Shown: positions 12,605-24,117 of the stretch, one piece after another
Numbering within the stretch: the first letter of the stretch is position 1
How the letters are laid out: each line of letters starts with the position of its first letter
Assembly (NCBI GenBank): GCA_014529385.2
Contig: CM043962.1
Span: 36,693,598 to 36,753,597 of the forward strand
Origin: Adiantum capillus-veneris
Taxonomy: Eukaryota > Streptophyta > Polypodiopsida > Polypodiales > Pteridaceae
Direction of reading: 5' to 3'
DNA: 60,000 nt
Program-made: the position numbers and the translations under genes
Notes under the pieces: model-generated
Told to the model about the DNA's origin: nothing
Databases searched by the model: none
Seen by the model: only the letters and a program-made list of their open reading frames with translations

Positions 12605-13639
12605 TATTTTAGTGGATCTGGCGAGATTCCACTTAATGAGAGCATTTAGACTGAGTAGGTAGAGTATATACCAACATGCCAAGCTTCAAAGAAATAAGAG
12701 ATTTTATAAGGTTTTCTCTTAAGTGAAGCAGTGAGTGACATACGGAGGGTCTCTTCTTCCTTGCAAAATTTAAGTTGCTTCATATATAATATATATTATA
12801 TTATTCATTACACTTACATAATCACAAATGGTTTATATATTAGAAAAGGGCACAACTTAGATAATAAGGTGAAAGGTGCACATTGCATATTATCGTCTGA
12901 AAACAAAATAAAATGAAAAGAAAATTGGATTTGCCCCAATTTTTGCATTTCTTAATCTTTATGATAATAAATTTCTATCTTTAAGTGTCTTAAATAAAAT
13001 TATTTACCAATGGCTCAAAAATAACAGCATATGTGTATAAACATGATGAATACTTTCAACTTAAGAGACCACGACCATTTGAATCCTACTTCTATCATCT
13101 TCTACTTCTGCTTGCAAGGTTATTGAGGGGTATTTTGGGAATTTTTGAGAAACTGAAGGGCATTTTAGAGACTTTTGGTAACATATGAGGGATATACTAG
13201 TTTTGACAAATTTTGGTAATTTTTTTTAGATTTAATAACGAAAAAATAATAGAAAATCCAATGAAATGAATCTTGGTGAAGTCCTTAAATAAAATGACTC
13301 TTTTACCAATCAATATATTAAACAAGGTGAAAATTCACTATGGCCCACAGAAGGCCATTGAGAAGAGTTTCACAATAAATGCTTCTTTGTGAGAGGAAAG
13401 AATAGAAAGTGACTCTAGTATTTGAAAACATGTGGTATTGCAAGAAAAGATTATGATTTCTGAAAAACAAGTGAAAGGGTCACGATGGCTTTCAAAAACA
13501 ATAAGAAAGTGATAAAATTGTTAGGTTGAATTAAACTGGTATCAGTGTTTGGGAAAGGACTGCCTCATCTTAGTCTTGAGCCGATTGAAAATCAAGACTA
13601 GCTAGCTGCAAACCATGGTAAACGAAAGAAAAACCGATG
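12037..13639. other. No recognisable gene; GA tract inside
   Basis: A (GA)n tract lies at 12557-12600. The rest is AT-rich past 12700. TGGTATCAGTG at 13540 resembles a primer site only partly. Confidence 0.55.
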
Positions 13640-14015
13640 AAAAATGTGAGAAAGAGCTATGCAACAAAAAAGCATAGATTATGAGGAGACTTTTGCTCTC
13701 GCTTGTCGTATGACTACTGTGCATTTTCAATGTACATTGGCAACTCATTTTGGTGACATATTTGAGGAAGTTTGTGTAACGTAGCCTCACAATTTTGTCA
13801 AGAAAGGATGAGAGGATACAGTGTGCAAATGTAAGAAATCTTTATATGGGTTGAAGCAATCTCCTCGCGCTTGGTGTGAGAAAGTTGATACTCATTTGGT
13901 CAAACGAAGCTTTCGTAATAGTCCAACAAAAAGCACATTGTATGTAAAGCGTGAGGGTGATGTACTTCTCATTGTCATTCTCTATGTGGATGATTTGCCG
14001 ATCTCTAGACCAAAT
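13640..14015 (+). pseudogene. Family-1 copia reverse transcriptase fragment
   Basis: Plus-strand translation gives QQKSIDYEETFALACRMTTV, then jumps to FGDIFEEVCVT followed by a stop, then SLYGLKQSPRAWCEKVDTHL and ILYVDDLPISRPN. This is the copia RT palm region, with the YVDD catalytic motif, and is clearly the same family as the complete element at 33817-38993 (residues 237-369 of its RT frame). It has lost about 15 codons (the segment containing the first catalytic Asp), holds stops and frame changes, and ends abruptly at 14015. No LTRs flank it. It is an isolated dead fragment. Confidence 0.85.
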
Positions 14016-14800
14016 GTCAAACTAATGAGTGGCTTGCCATGTGCACAATTGATTGAGGTTGGTGGCCACCTTGTTGCATGGAGTTGCCATTTTGAGGTTG
14101 TTGATGTGAGGCCGTGAGTTGGTAGCCAAATTGCATGGAGCCCGTAGGCTTGCAAAGCGACCCAATGGTAGCAAATTGGTTGATGATAGGATGGTCTGTG
14201 TGATGGTAGGTGAAAAGCGATATTGGTTGCTAAGAGGGATAGAGAGCAAAGGAGGGTTTTGTGAGCACCTCCATGCAAGCTTTGATAGAATGTAGGGGGG
14301 ACATGCTCCCTCTATATAGGCGACCTACTGTCGGACACTGCACTGGGGTTGATTCAATTGGACGAACACAACCACAAACACAGACATGTTGGGTGGTGGT
14401 TTGACAATTACCGCCATTGCAAATCTAAAGCCGCCCCCAAAACTCTTGTGTGTTAGGTGCGTGTGAGTGTCCTACAGACTTTAATCGATCTTTCTTCTTT
14501 GAGATTCAAAGGAGGCGAGGTTACAAAGGTTACCACCTCAAGGTCTCCTAGGATTATTTCCACACCATACCACCTCAACTTCTTCTTCTACTTCTCTTTC
14601 CCTATGAACGTTAAAATCCCTTACCTATTAGGTCTTAATGATCTCCAATTTGTATGCACTCAAATTTTTATCACACTCTCAAGGAAATTAACCCTAGTAG
14701 GCCGTGCCAATTTTGTGTTTGGGTTGATTAAAGGGAATCAACGGCAGATTCTGCCATGCCTTTGAGGGAAAAAGGGGTCCCGATGACACGTGGAGGGGCA
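14016..14800. other. No recognisable gene
   Basis: The sequence after the RT fragment includes TGGTTGATG and GGAGTTGCC words but no domain. Overlapping minus-strand frames at 13982-14278 are shadows. Confidence 0.5.
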
Positions 14801-15007
14801 AGAGAGAGAGAGAGAGAGAGAGAGGAAGAAGGGAATTTTACACGTAGTAGGAAACTATCGTAAGAGAGAGAGGTTTTTTTCCTGCAGTCGATGCTGGGGG
14901 GAGGTACACAGCAGGGCTGCATCATGCCATTGGTGATTGCATGCAGCTCTTCAAAGGTGCGGAAGGTCAATGCTAACGAGGGCCGGTAGTAGGATGAGGA
15001 GGTACGG

Positions 15008-15064
<57 letters not shown>

Positions 15065-15421
15065 CACAGGCTATCTCCATTGCAAGGAAAGGTTTTCGAA
15101 GCACAGCTGCAAAGGGTGATGATGATGAGGTGATCGTGGAGGTGCCGGGGATGATGCAGTTGCAACAGACGACTGGCAGAGGGAAGTGGCAAGGCAGGCT
15201 CGGAGCCCCAAAGGGCAGCTCTCTGCCTGCGAGAAAATCTCTCTGTGTCTGACAGAATGGCCTGAGAGGCACTTTCCCGTGGGGGTGATTCTAGTGCATT
15301 CACGACAACGGGCAGTGGACAATGCGTTCTCCTGGCAAAGTAGGGCAAGACATAGCAGCTAGAGGCAGTCAAGGCTGAGCCGAAGGATGGTAGAGTAGCA
15401 TTGGACGCAGAAAGTAGAGGC

Positions 15422-15461
<40 letters not shown>
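14801..15461. repeat. Microsatellite cluster in a GC-richer block
   Basis: GA tract 14801-14823, GT tract 15011-15060, GA tract 15426-15461. The minus-strand frame of 345 codons covering 14728-15765 translates all three tracts (SLSL, THTH); the remaining residues are low-complexity Ser/Leu/Pro. Confidence 0.9.
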
Positions 15462-15466
<5 letters not shown>

Positions 15467-17990
15467 CTGCCATGGCGAGGGAAGGGAGATGGGGGAATCA
15501 AAGTGCAAAGGCGAGGGTGGAGGTGCACCCTCAGGCTGAGGCGAGACGAACTGAGAGAGACGGCATTTCGCCAAGATGAGTAGCGGATGGCAGACACCTC
15601 TCTGGCAAAGGCGAGGCAGATAGTGAAGCAAAGGTTGACGTTGCGCAGTGAAGGCGTGCACAGAAGGAGCGATGTTGACAAAGGGGAAGCGGCTAGAGTG
15701 CCTGATAGCAAAAGGAGGCTCCTTTTGGCTTCGAATTTGAAGATTCCTTGGAATCTCAGTGACAAATTAATTGAGTTTCTTGTGTAGACCCAGTAGGAGC
15801 AAACTTAAAGATTTGAATTAATCAAACATGCCATTATTATAGATCCTTCTACATTAAATATCATGATTCTAACTATCTGATCCGTATTACTCTTCCTCAT
15901 CATAATTTGATGAGAGATTTTTATTGATTGCCTTGAGAATTTAAACATTTACAGGAATCATGCTCATCAAGAAGTAATAAGAAAATAAAATTAGATGAAG
16001 CAAAATAACATTGTGTAATTGCACTTAGCTTTTAATTATTGAAATCTTCAATCGTTTGAGCGTAGTCCGCGCTCTGATACCAATGCTACAAACCGAGGCA
16101 CAGAGAGCCCTGCAAAACAATAAAAAAAACATACTGCAAGCTATAAAATCGACTTATTTGTATACCTGGAAAATACGATAGCGCATATTCAAGATTGCAC
16201 GAGATCGGAGAGAGAGTAGAGAGGACGTGTTGACGCACCTCGTAGAGTGGAGTGCTTCACCGACACGGCAAGAGAGAAGAGATCCAAGGAGAGAAGAAGG
16301 ACACGAGCACTGGGTGCAATCTCCCCCCGTGCCAAAGTGAGCATTTTTCTCTTGCACGTATTTATTTAAAGATTCTACAATGCTAAAAATGAATACACAT
16401 TGACCGACCGATCATAAATGACTATCGGTCGTAATGAGGACTTGAATAATAAATGTACCTATCTTATCCATAATAGTATTTACTTGGCAATGGACCATGT
16501 CATACCAATCCCAATCAGAGAAGCCCAAATCTTGTCACAAGACAATCTCAACTCATATGGTAAGCAAGATTTCCAAAACCCAAGTCCACAGAGAGGAAGG
16601 AAGTGGGTGACTTGGGAGAGAGATACCAAGGGAGAGAGGGATGGGGAGGAAATGAATGCCACCCCCAAGTATTATAAGAAATGAGGGATTCCCACCAACA
16701 AACTTAAGCCATAACAAAGCAAGGGAGTAAACACTCCAAGGTTTTTGAGAGTGAGGTGTTTTTTTCACCAAGGGAAAAGCTAAAGGGAGGTGATTTTTGT
16801 AAATTTCCAAGGTCAAGGCATTGGCAAAACAATATAACCTTAGAAACTATGTGGTGTTTATCCTTCCTATGCACTTTTAGTTTAGCTACCCTATTGGAAA
16901 TGGTCCCAAAGGTTTCCAAGGTTTACGAAGATTGTGGTTGAATCTTTTAGTGTTGACCACCAAATTTGGGTTTTGACTAACAAATTCTTCTTGGCTCACA
17001 TTTAGAGTGAGACTTGGATATTTTAGCTAACTTAACTCTTGTTATGGTGGAATATTGTAGGCTCAAAATTCTCAAAAGGAGTGCATTTCCTCAACAAAGG
17101 GGAGCTCATCGTGGCCTCTTTAAATCTAAAATTTCTAGACCCATTGAAAGGTGCATCTAATGCCAAGCTTTACATTAGAACCAAAGGTGCTATTCAATTT
17201 TCTAAGAGCAATCTAGACTACTAACTAAGTTTGTGTGGAATGTCCGTAGAGCCTACTTAAAGTGTTGGATCCCAAAGCTTCACGTGAATCTAGTATCACA
17301 TGGTTTGACCATGTGAACCATTTGGAGCTTCTCTTCCCCAATAATCCAACCGACTTTCATCTATGTCTTAGCTCAATCTATGGTCATTGCTATGATTAAA
17401 TTCAACAGCTTCACAAACATCGTGATGGGTATTCTTATCGAATTCAAGTTTGATGAGCCTAGAACTTTCATGACCATATATGCAAACTGCAAAGATTTCA
17501 AGGTAGATACTAGCATTCTTAAAGCATGTATTGATGAAGAAGCAACACCATTATTGAAAAAACTCATCTCTCTCACCTCACCCAATGGCTCAATTTACAT
17601 CCTTTTTAGCTTGTAATAGCATAGGGAAAGCAAGAAGTTATACTAAAGGAAAAGAGAGGAGTGCCCCTATTTATTGACATGTAGCTATGTTGGAATGCAA
17701 TTGATGTTGGGAATGTATGGAAGGAAGAGGATACTTGATGAAATATGACACAAAGAAATAATTTTTGCAGAATGATTTTTAAAATGACACTTTTAGAATG
17801 GGTACTCCCAAGACTAGGTTTATTGAATGTTTTGATGTTGTTTAAGGGCACCATGAACACCACAACAATTGTAATCATTGGTTGGACAAATAAGAATTCG
17901 GTTTACAACACAAATTTCTTTAGAATTGATTTTATGGCCAGGTGCAATTGTGTTAAATTTACAAAGGTCTATAGACTTTTTGATGACTTA
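15462..17990. other. No recognisable gene
   Basis: Apart from the primer-site-like motif at 16071-16082, nothing is identified. Frames of 60-90 codons (16418-16684, 17380-17616, 17745-18020) show no known domain; the last two lie just upstream of the gypsy integrase relic and may be more of it. Confidence 0.45.
16071..16082 (-). other. Primer-binding-site match of an unidentified element
   Basis: The minus strand reads TGGTATCAGAGC exactly, the plant tRNA-iMet primer site, one base from TGCTACAAACCG, which could be an LTR start at 16084. I found no second copy of that LTR and no coding domain to the left, so the element is truncated or unrelated. Confidence 0.45.
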
Positions 17991-18029
17991 GGAAAACATG
18001 TTTGTTCTTGCAATGGATGAGTTTTCTAT

Positions 18030-18352
18030 CATACATCGGAGATACACTACTTATTATCTCAAAAGCAATGGTCCAGCTGAGAATCCTAACAAAAGATTAA
18101 ATTACATTCTCACTACCATAGTACATACCAAAGGGATTTCCTAGGATACTTGTTTACCAGCTGCACTATGGGCATTCAAGATAACTTTCAAGGTCATTGC
18201 ACAACATATGCCGCTTAGGTCACTATATGGCCAAGAAGCTATGTTGACTTTTGAATTTTACGTTCCCAATCTCGAGGCGGCTATTAAGTACATGACCTAA
18301 AAGACACCCACACTGTTAGGGAGAGGCTAGAGTGTCTTACTTGAGAGTTTTA
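18030..18352 (+). pseudogene. Ty3/gypsy integrase C-terminal fragment
   Basis: Plus-strand translation gives TTYYLKSNGPAENPNKRLNY, then a core ending PAALWAFKITFKVIAQHMPL, RSLYGQEAMLTFEFYVPNLE and, after a one-step frame change, DLKDTHTVRERLECLT. This is the last part of a Ty3/gypsy integrase core: the HPQ.NGQAE.tN region carrying the catalytic Glu, the ALWAYRT helix and the (V)YGqEA..P.E motif with its downstream helix. The wording fits Tat/Athila-type more than the chromovirus elements elsewhere in the window. The frameshift and a stop after ERLECLT make it dead. Confidence 0.7.
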
Positions 18353-19725
18353 TTGTCAAGGGAGTGCATTGCCAAAAAGACAGTGGGCCTCTAGCTACAC
18401 ACATATGCAAAAAGATACAAAATACAACAAAAAAGAATGCTTTGATCCCAAAACTTGAACACTTTATAAACAAAAATTATTATATAGCAAGAGCTACCCG
18501 CTTGCTTTGGTTTAGACTAAGTTCTCTTTCTTGGCATTACTTCTCTCTGAACACTTTCTTTCCCCTATCCTAAAACCAACACAAAAGGTGTCTCTTTATT
18601 GACGTGAACACTTTCTTTCCCCTATCCTAGAACTAAACCAAAGGTGTCTATTTATATCTCCTAACCTAGCCTAGAATCGTGTATTCTAAAAGCTCTCTAA
18701 AAGCATCTAGCTTTTTTCTTTCAGAAAAATCTACATGGGAAACACTTCTCAATGACATGGTAGTTGAGTTTTCATTGTGAATAGTCTACTTCTATTAACG
18801 ACAAAAATAACACCACCTAAACATCTATTAGATTTCATATTCCTCTTCGATGGTAGCTCTTGTATCTCCTAGGAGGAGACTAGGGAGTGAGGGCTGTAGT
18901 GTGGCTATGTGCGGCCAGTGTGAGGTTGTTCTCTCATGTTGGGTCGTGTCTAGCCATGTTTAGCTCGGGTTTTGGCTCTGCTCCATGGCCATCAGGCTCC
19001 TGGTACCTTAGGTATACTTTCCCCCGAGTGGCCCATGGGTATCCGATGCCTTATCCCACTTATCCCATTTATTCCTTGGTATTTCCCTATTTTCCAGGGT
19101 CATGGGGATTGAGTTTAGGTCACGCAGACTGAGGCATCCCTTATATAGGCAGGGAAGGGAGGGAGCCTATTCACATACAGTTCAGCCCCAGTCTGGGGCG
19201 CCCTCTCATGGGCACCCCAAGGGGCAGCATGAGGTGTGCACTTTCATGCAGCCCTAGTGTTTTCACCTCCTATGGATCCATCATTTTCATTAGCTTGATC
19301 TAGTGTTTTCATTAGCTTGCACCAGTGTTTTCATCAGCTTACATTAGCGTTTTCCCTGGCAGCCCCCAACGTTTTTGGTGGGCAGCCTAGGAAATGTTTG
19401 TAGAAGATGTCACAGTTGTGCAGGAGGAGATCCCTTACTAGGATAGACATGGGCATCAAATCTTCTTTTCCTTGTGATCCTCTCAAGGCATCCCATCCCG
19501 TGGGCATCCAAGTTCTTCCCTTTGCCAAGAGATGGATCAGTGGTGAAGAGCCCAACCCATGTTGTGGCTATGTCAGTGATCTCGTGTGTAGGAGCAGTTG
19601 GTAGTGTTAGTAGCAATCACAATTGTGTGTGTCCTCAGGTCTATCCATTGGGCATGTCAGTTCTATGTCGGACCACCCTTGGCCACTTGTATGAGCATAT
19701 TGTTATCAGCATAGAGAGACTTTCC

Positions 19726-19729
<4 letters not shown>
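18353..19729. other. No recognisable gene; short local repeat
   Basis: GTGTTTTCATTAGCTT-type words repeat about four times at a 23-28 base period in 19255-19355. Otherwise I see no gene. Confidence 0.5.

Positions 19730-19809
<80 letters not shown>
19730..19809. repeat. Compound microsatellite (CT)n(CA)n
   Basis: About 25 CT units followed directly by about 14 CA units. Confidence 0.97.
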
Positions 19810-19812
<3 letters not shown>

Positions 19813-20284
19813 TAGATGTCATGTCTCTCTCTACCTCAGTAATGTGTCTTCTCCAATAGGTGTGCCTTATTCATTTGTTTGGTAGCGTAAGTGTTCTAGA
19901 TCGGAGTTGAGGTACCCACCGGATCCCAAGCCAGTTCTTGTCTTCATTGCATCTTCCATTGCCACCTTTGACAACATCCTCAACCTTCTTTGCTTCATGG
20001 CCATTGCGATTCAAGCCCCACATGATGTGGCGCAAGGTCAACTATGTTGTGTGGAGGACAAGAGTCCGCACAATCATTGCCTACCATCAACTCTAGGAAT
20101 GGTTGAATGATTTCACCCATTCGGCTACGAAGCCTACCCTTCATTTTAGTGGTCGACTCATGGAGTGTAGTAGGCATGATGCTACACCTCTCACTTCAGA
20201 GTGACCTGTAGGTTTCTCAATTTTTGATCAGGATACATCATCATTTGTACCACATAGAAACACAAGAGTACTGCTCGTCAAAAA
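19810..20284. other. No recognisable gene
   Basis: Frames at 19907-20110 and 19995-20177 overlap on opposite strands and show no domain. Confidence 0.5.
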
Positions 20285-22533
20285 CGGTGCCCCTCTACAA
20301 TCCGAGACCACCAACGAAACTATAAACGATGGCCATGAAACTTTGTAGGGGTGGGGAATAGGGGCTAATTTCTTGCCCTTGCAAAGTATCTTGGCCTTTG
20401 ATTACTATCTCATGGTATGAGACTGCACAATCACAATTTTTTTCTGAGCCCTATGGCAAAAAATTGAAGTTTGCACAGTCCCAAATCGACTAGATGGTAA
20501 GCGATGTTCATAAAAATTTGCAAGGGTAGGGAGTAAGATGCATTACCTACCTCTCCAAAGTTTCATGGCCTTTGGTTGCCTTCTCTTTGGTATGGAGTTG
20601 CACACTTGCCAATTTTTGGCCATAGGGCTTGCTAAGGGCCCTATGAAAATAAATTTGGCATTTGTGCAGCCCCATACCAGTGAGATGGTAAACGATGGCC
20701 GCAAAACTTTGTAGGGAATAAAATAGATTGCATTACTTGACTTTGCAAAGTTTCATGGCCTTCAATTATCCTCTCCTTAGTATGGGGCTGCACAATCGCC
20801 AATGTTTTGCCATAGGGCTCGTTGAGGGCCCTATGGAAAAAATTTGGTGTTTACGCAATTCAACACCGGTAAGATGGTAAGCGATGACCATGAACCTTTG
20901 TGAGGGAAAAGAGTAGGGTGCATTACCTGCCCATGCAAAGTTTCATGGTCATTGATTACCGTTTCATTAGTATGGGACTACAAAATTGCCAATTTCTTAC
21001 CATAGGGCTCGTTGGGGGCCCTTTCGCAAAAAATTGGCGTTTAGAAAATCCACACCAATGAGATGATAAGCGATGGCCATGAAATTTTATAGGAGTGGGG
21101 AGTAGGAGGGTGCATTACCACCTTACAAAGCTTCATGGCCATCGGTTACCATCTCGTCAGTATGGGGCTACACAATCCAATTTCTTACCCAACAGGGCGT
21201 GCTAAGGGTCCTATGCAAAAACACTCTCATTTGCGCAATCCTAAACCGATGAGATGATAAGCGAGGTCCATGAGACTTTGTAGGGGCAAGGATTAGGATG
21301 CATTTCTTGTCCCTACAAATCTTGATGGTCATAGGTTACTACCTTGTCGGTTTAAGGTTACGCAATACCATTTTTTTTGCCATGAGGTCCTTAGCGAGCC
21401 CTATGGCAAAAAATGATGTTTGTGCAGTCCCAAACTGGCAAGACGATAAGTGATGTCCATGAAACTTTGCAAGGGTAGGGATTAAGGTGCATTATCCTCC
21501 CCCCCAGATTTTCATGGCCATCATTTACCATCTCGTCGGTATGGGGCTACACAATCATCAATTTCTTACCATACGGATCCTATAGGGCCCTATGGGGAAA
21601 AAATGGAGTTTGTGCAGTCCCACAACGGCAGACAATAAGCAATGGTCATGAAAATTTGTAGGGGCAATGATTAGAATGCATTAATTGGCCATGTAAATTT
21701 TCATGCCCATTGGTTATCGTTTCATTGGGATGGGCTAAATCGCCAATTTCTTACCACAGGGCTCTCTGAAAGCCCTATGCCAAAAAATTGGCATCTAGAG
21801 AGTCCCAGATCAATGAGATGATAAGCCATGGCCATAAAATTTTGCAAGAATAGGGAGTAGGGTGCATTACCTACCCATGTAAAGTTTCATGGCTATTGCT
21901 TATCGTCTTGCCGGTTTGGGATTGCGCAAATGTCAAATTCTCCTCTAGGGTCCTATGGCAAAAAAAATGGTGTTTGTACAATCCTAGACCGGCAAGATGG
22001 TAAGTGATGGACATGAAACTTTGTGAGCGTGGGAAGTAGGATGCATACCTACCCTTGCAAAGTTTCATGGCCATCGGTTACTATCTTGTTGGTATACACC
22101 ATTGCCAATTTCTTACCACATGCACCCCTTAGGATCCTATGGCAAAAAAATGGTGTTTGCGTAGTCTCACATGGACAAAATGATAAGCGACGGCGAGGAA
22201 ACTTTGTAGGGGCAAGGAGTACAATGCATTATGTGCACTTGCAAAGTTTCATGGCCATCAGTTACCATCTCATCCGTATGGGGCTACACAATTGCCAATT
22301 TCTTACATCAAGGCTCTCTAAGGGCCCTATGGCAAAAATTCGGTGAGACAATGAGCGATATCCCTAAAATTTATAGCCCTATGGTAAAAAATTAGTCTTT
22401 GCATAGCCAGATCAACAAGGAGACGATAAGCAATGGCCATGGGCAAGGATCAGGATGCACTACTCACCCGTGCAAAGTGTCATAGCCATTAGTTATTGTT
22501 TTGTCAGTATGGAGCTACACAATCACCAAGTTT
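20285..22533. repeat. Tandem array of about 188-bp palindromic monomers
   Basis: The landmark GATGGCCATGAAACTTTG (variably mutated) recurs near 20331, 20502, 20694, 20886, 21072, 21264, 21452, 21641, 21827, 22007 and 22189, with shortened copies near 22358 and 22432. Spacing is 170-192 bp. Between successive landmarks lies its reverse complement, CAAAGTTTCATGGCCATC. The other half also pairs with itself: TGCCATAGGGCTC against GGGCCCTATGGCA, and GGTATGGGGCTGCACAAT against GTGCAGCCCCATACC. Each monomer is thus two diverged half-units of about 94 bp facing each other, and the array alternates orientation throughout. No long reading frame. The right edge is cut by the LTR starting at 22534. Confidence 0.9.
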
Positions 22534-22761
22534 TGTTACCATATACTTGTGGTAGTGGTGTGCATGAACACACTTAGACCACTGGGGCATTTTTTCCCTC
22601 ACTAGGAGGTTTTTTCCCCTGTGCACTATATATACACCCATCACTCTAGGGCTAACTTATCTTTCATTGCACACTAAGTAATACTACTCTTTGTTGTGTG
22701 CCTTGAGATTCCTTCATCTTCTCCAAGCTGTGTGTGTTTCACTGTAACCATATTTCCAACA
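22534..22761 (+). repeat. 5' LTR of a truncated family-1 copia element
   Basis: TGTTACCATATAC...TTTCCAACA is the plus-strand counterpart of the 227-bp LTRs at 33817-34043 and 38767-38993, clearly diverged from them. It begins inside the palindromic array after GTTTT and is followed by a primer site. No second LTR is present. Confidence 0.9.
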
Positions 22762-22763
22762 AT

Positions 22764-22775
22764 TGGTATTAGAGC
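22764..22775 (+). other. Primer-binding site of the truncated family-1 element
   Basis: TGGTATTAGAGC, one mismatch from TGGTATCAGAGC, two bases after the LTR end. Confidence 0.8.
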
Positions 22776-23127
22776 AGGTTGCATCCTCTCGAGCTTCGTT
22801 GCCAGCATTGCCAGCACACATCTATTCACTTTCCCAATTTCAATGAGCTTTGATGAGTGAGCATCAACAGGATGACAAATACTTTGGGCAAGCTCATAGA
22901 GCTTGGTATGCTCAGATTTTTCATTTGGACTCTTTTTGGCCTCCGTTTTTACTACAGACAGTGCTGCACATGCTATTTTGTCATTTTGTGGAGAATTTTT
23001 GTCAGTGAATTTTTCTGCATAACATGTCTCTTATAGTCTTCTACGGGTTGTGCTATATAGCATGTGTTGGTCTCACTTTGTTTCTCCTCTTTTCGGGCAA
23101 TTTTCACATCAAGTGCAGGCATTCGCC

Positions 23128-23891
23128 GTGACTGACAGCAACACACGTGTGTTCAAGATGTTTGCTGCTAATGATAAACTGGATGGGGACAATTTCCCGA
23201 TGTGGGATTTACATGATGCAGCATGTTCTTGTGTTGTGCAGGACATTGATATACGTCCTTGTTCTGAGGATGCAAGTGATGTTGAGGACGTTGCAGGTTT
23301 TGGTGGCAGGGTTGTTGTTGGTAGAGCTGTTCTGAGCAAGCTCATTGGGATGTTAGAAATGTGAAATCTCATGCATTGATTGTGTTACCTGTAAAGTGCA
23401 TATTACTTCTCACATTCGTTCAGCTAAATCTACAAAATAGACTTGGGATAATTTGGTTGGTCTTTATGCAAGTCGCAATGAGGCTAAAATTGCATTACTC
23501 CATGAAGAGATGGAGTTGAAAATTATGCATGAGGAAGATGAAATGGACACTTTCCTTGGTGGTATCAAGGATATTAATGAGCAACCTTTTTTCTGCAAGC
23601 GAAGTCATTTATGATAGTTCCCTTGTGCAGACTGTTCTTGACGCTTTGCCAAATTCTTAGTTGACTTTTGCTAGTATTTGGAGACTCATGACCCAAGAAA
23701 ATCCAAAAATTGTCAAGTTTGATGCATTATGCACATTGCTGTTGAAAGAGTCACTTTCAAGAAAAAACAAGGCTAAACAACGTGCAATTGAATATGCTTT
23801 TATTGTTGCTCAAAGAAAAAGAGGTAACAGATATGTAGCCACTTCTCATGGTTCTTTAGCGAGTGGAAAATCCCACGTTTCTAATGCTTCT
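23128..23891 (+). pseudogene. Family-1 copia gag pseudogene
   Basis: Homologous to the first 260 or so residues of the gag-protease frame at 36635-38404. Shared phrases are KLDGDNFPMW, SEDASDVEDVAGF, IMHEEDEMDTFL and ENPKIVKFDALCTLLLKESL. The ATG of the intact copy is GTG here. Stops and several small indels break the frame (for example after GMLEM, and near 23400 and 23655). The homology ends at VSNAS (23891), where a family-2 LTR begins, and the rest of the element is not found on the other side. Dead. Confidence 0.88.
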
Positions 23892-24041
23892 TGTGAGGGC
23901 GCGTGCGCGTGGATGCGTGCTTGTGCGGTGCGATGTGGTGCATGCGGGGAAGGGGAGAAGCACGAGAGTACACATGTTGGGAAGGCAAAAAAACATCGGA
24001 TGTTCGACCACGGGCAGAGACACAACACCTTTACCCCAACA
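23892..24041 (-). repeat. 3' LTR of a family-2 element
   Basis: Starts TGTGAGGGCGCG and ends TTTACCCCAACA, like the family-2 LTR ending TATACCCCAACA at 47261. Immediately right, AAGTCCCACTTAAAGGGG parallels ACCTCCCACTTAAAGGCG at 47262, the polypurine tract on the minus strand. The left edge is set by loss of gag homology at 23891. The matching 5' LTR was not found. Confidence 0.7.
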
Positions 24042-24059
24042 AAGTCCCACTTAAAGGGG
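24042..24059 (-). other. Polypurine tract of the family-2 element
   Basis: The minus strand reads CCCCTTTAAGTGGGACTT next to the LTR; the equivalent site of the copy at 47071-50675 is nearly identical. Confidence 0.6.
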
Positions 24060-24117
24060 ATGTGCCGATAGGTGAGATCTACTAGCTAAGCTACTAGTAT
24101 GTACAAGAAACTAGGTG

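Noticed and set aside
13530-13560. Primer-site-like TGGTATCAGTG
   Set aside because: Diverges after nine bases, and no LTR edge or retroelement leader is visible around it.
14728-15765. 345-codon minus-strand open frame
   Set aside because: It is held open by three microsatellites (SLSL and THTH runs); the rest is low-complexity Ser/Leu/Pro with no domain, and other frames are open too.
17380-17616. Possible small host gene
   Set aside because: 78 codons without a domain, overlapped by a similar frame on the other strand and next to a gypsy relic.
20285-22533. Possible CRISPR-like array
   Set aside because: Repeats are about 188 bp, diverged, contiguous and palindromic, with no short identical repeats separated by unique spacers; the genome is eukaryotic.
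24000-24050. A single-ORF match on the plus strand across the gag/LTR junction (23661-24071)
   Set aside because: Its second half reads through the family-2 LTR; the real gag homology ends at 23891.
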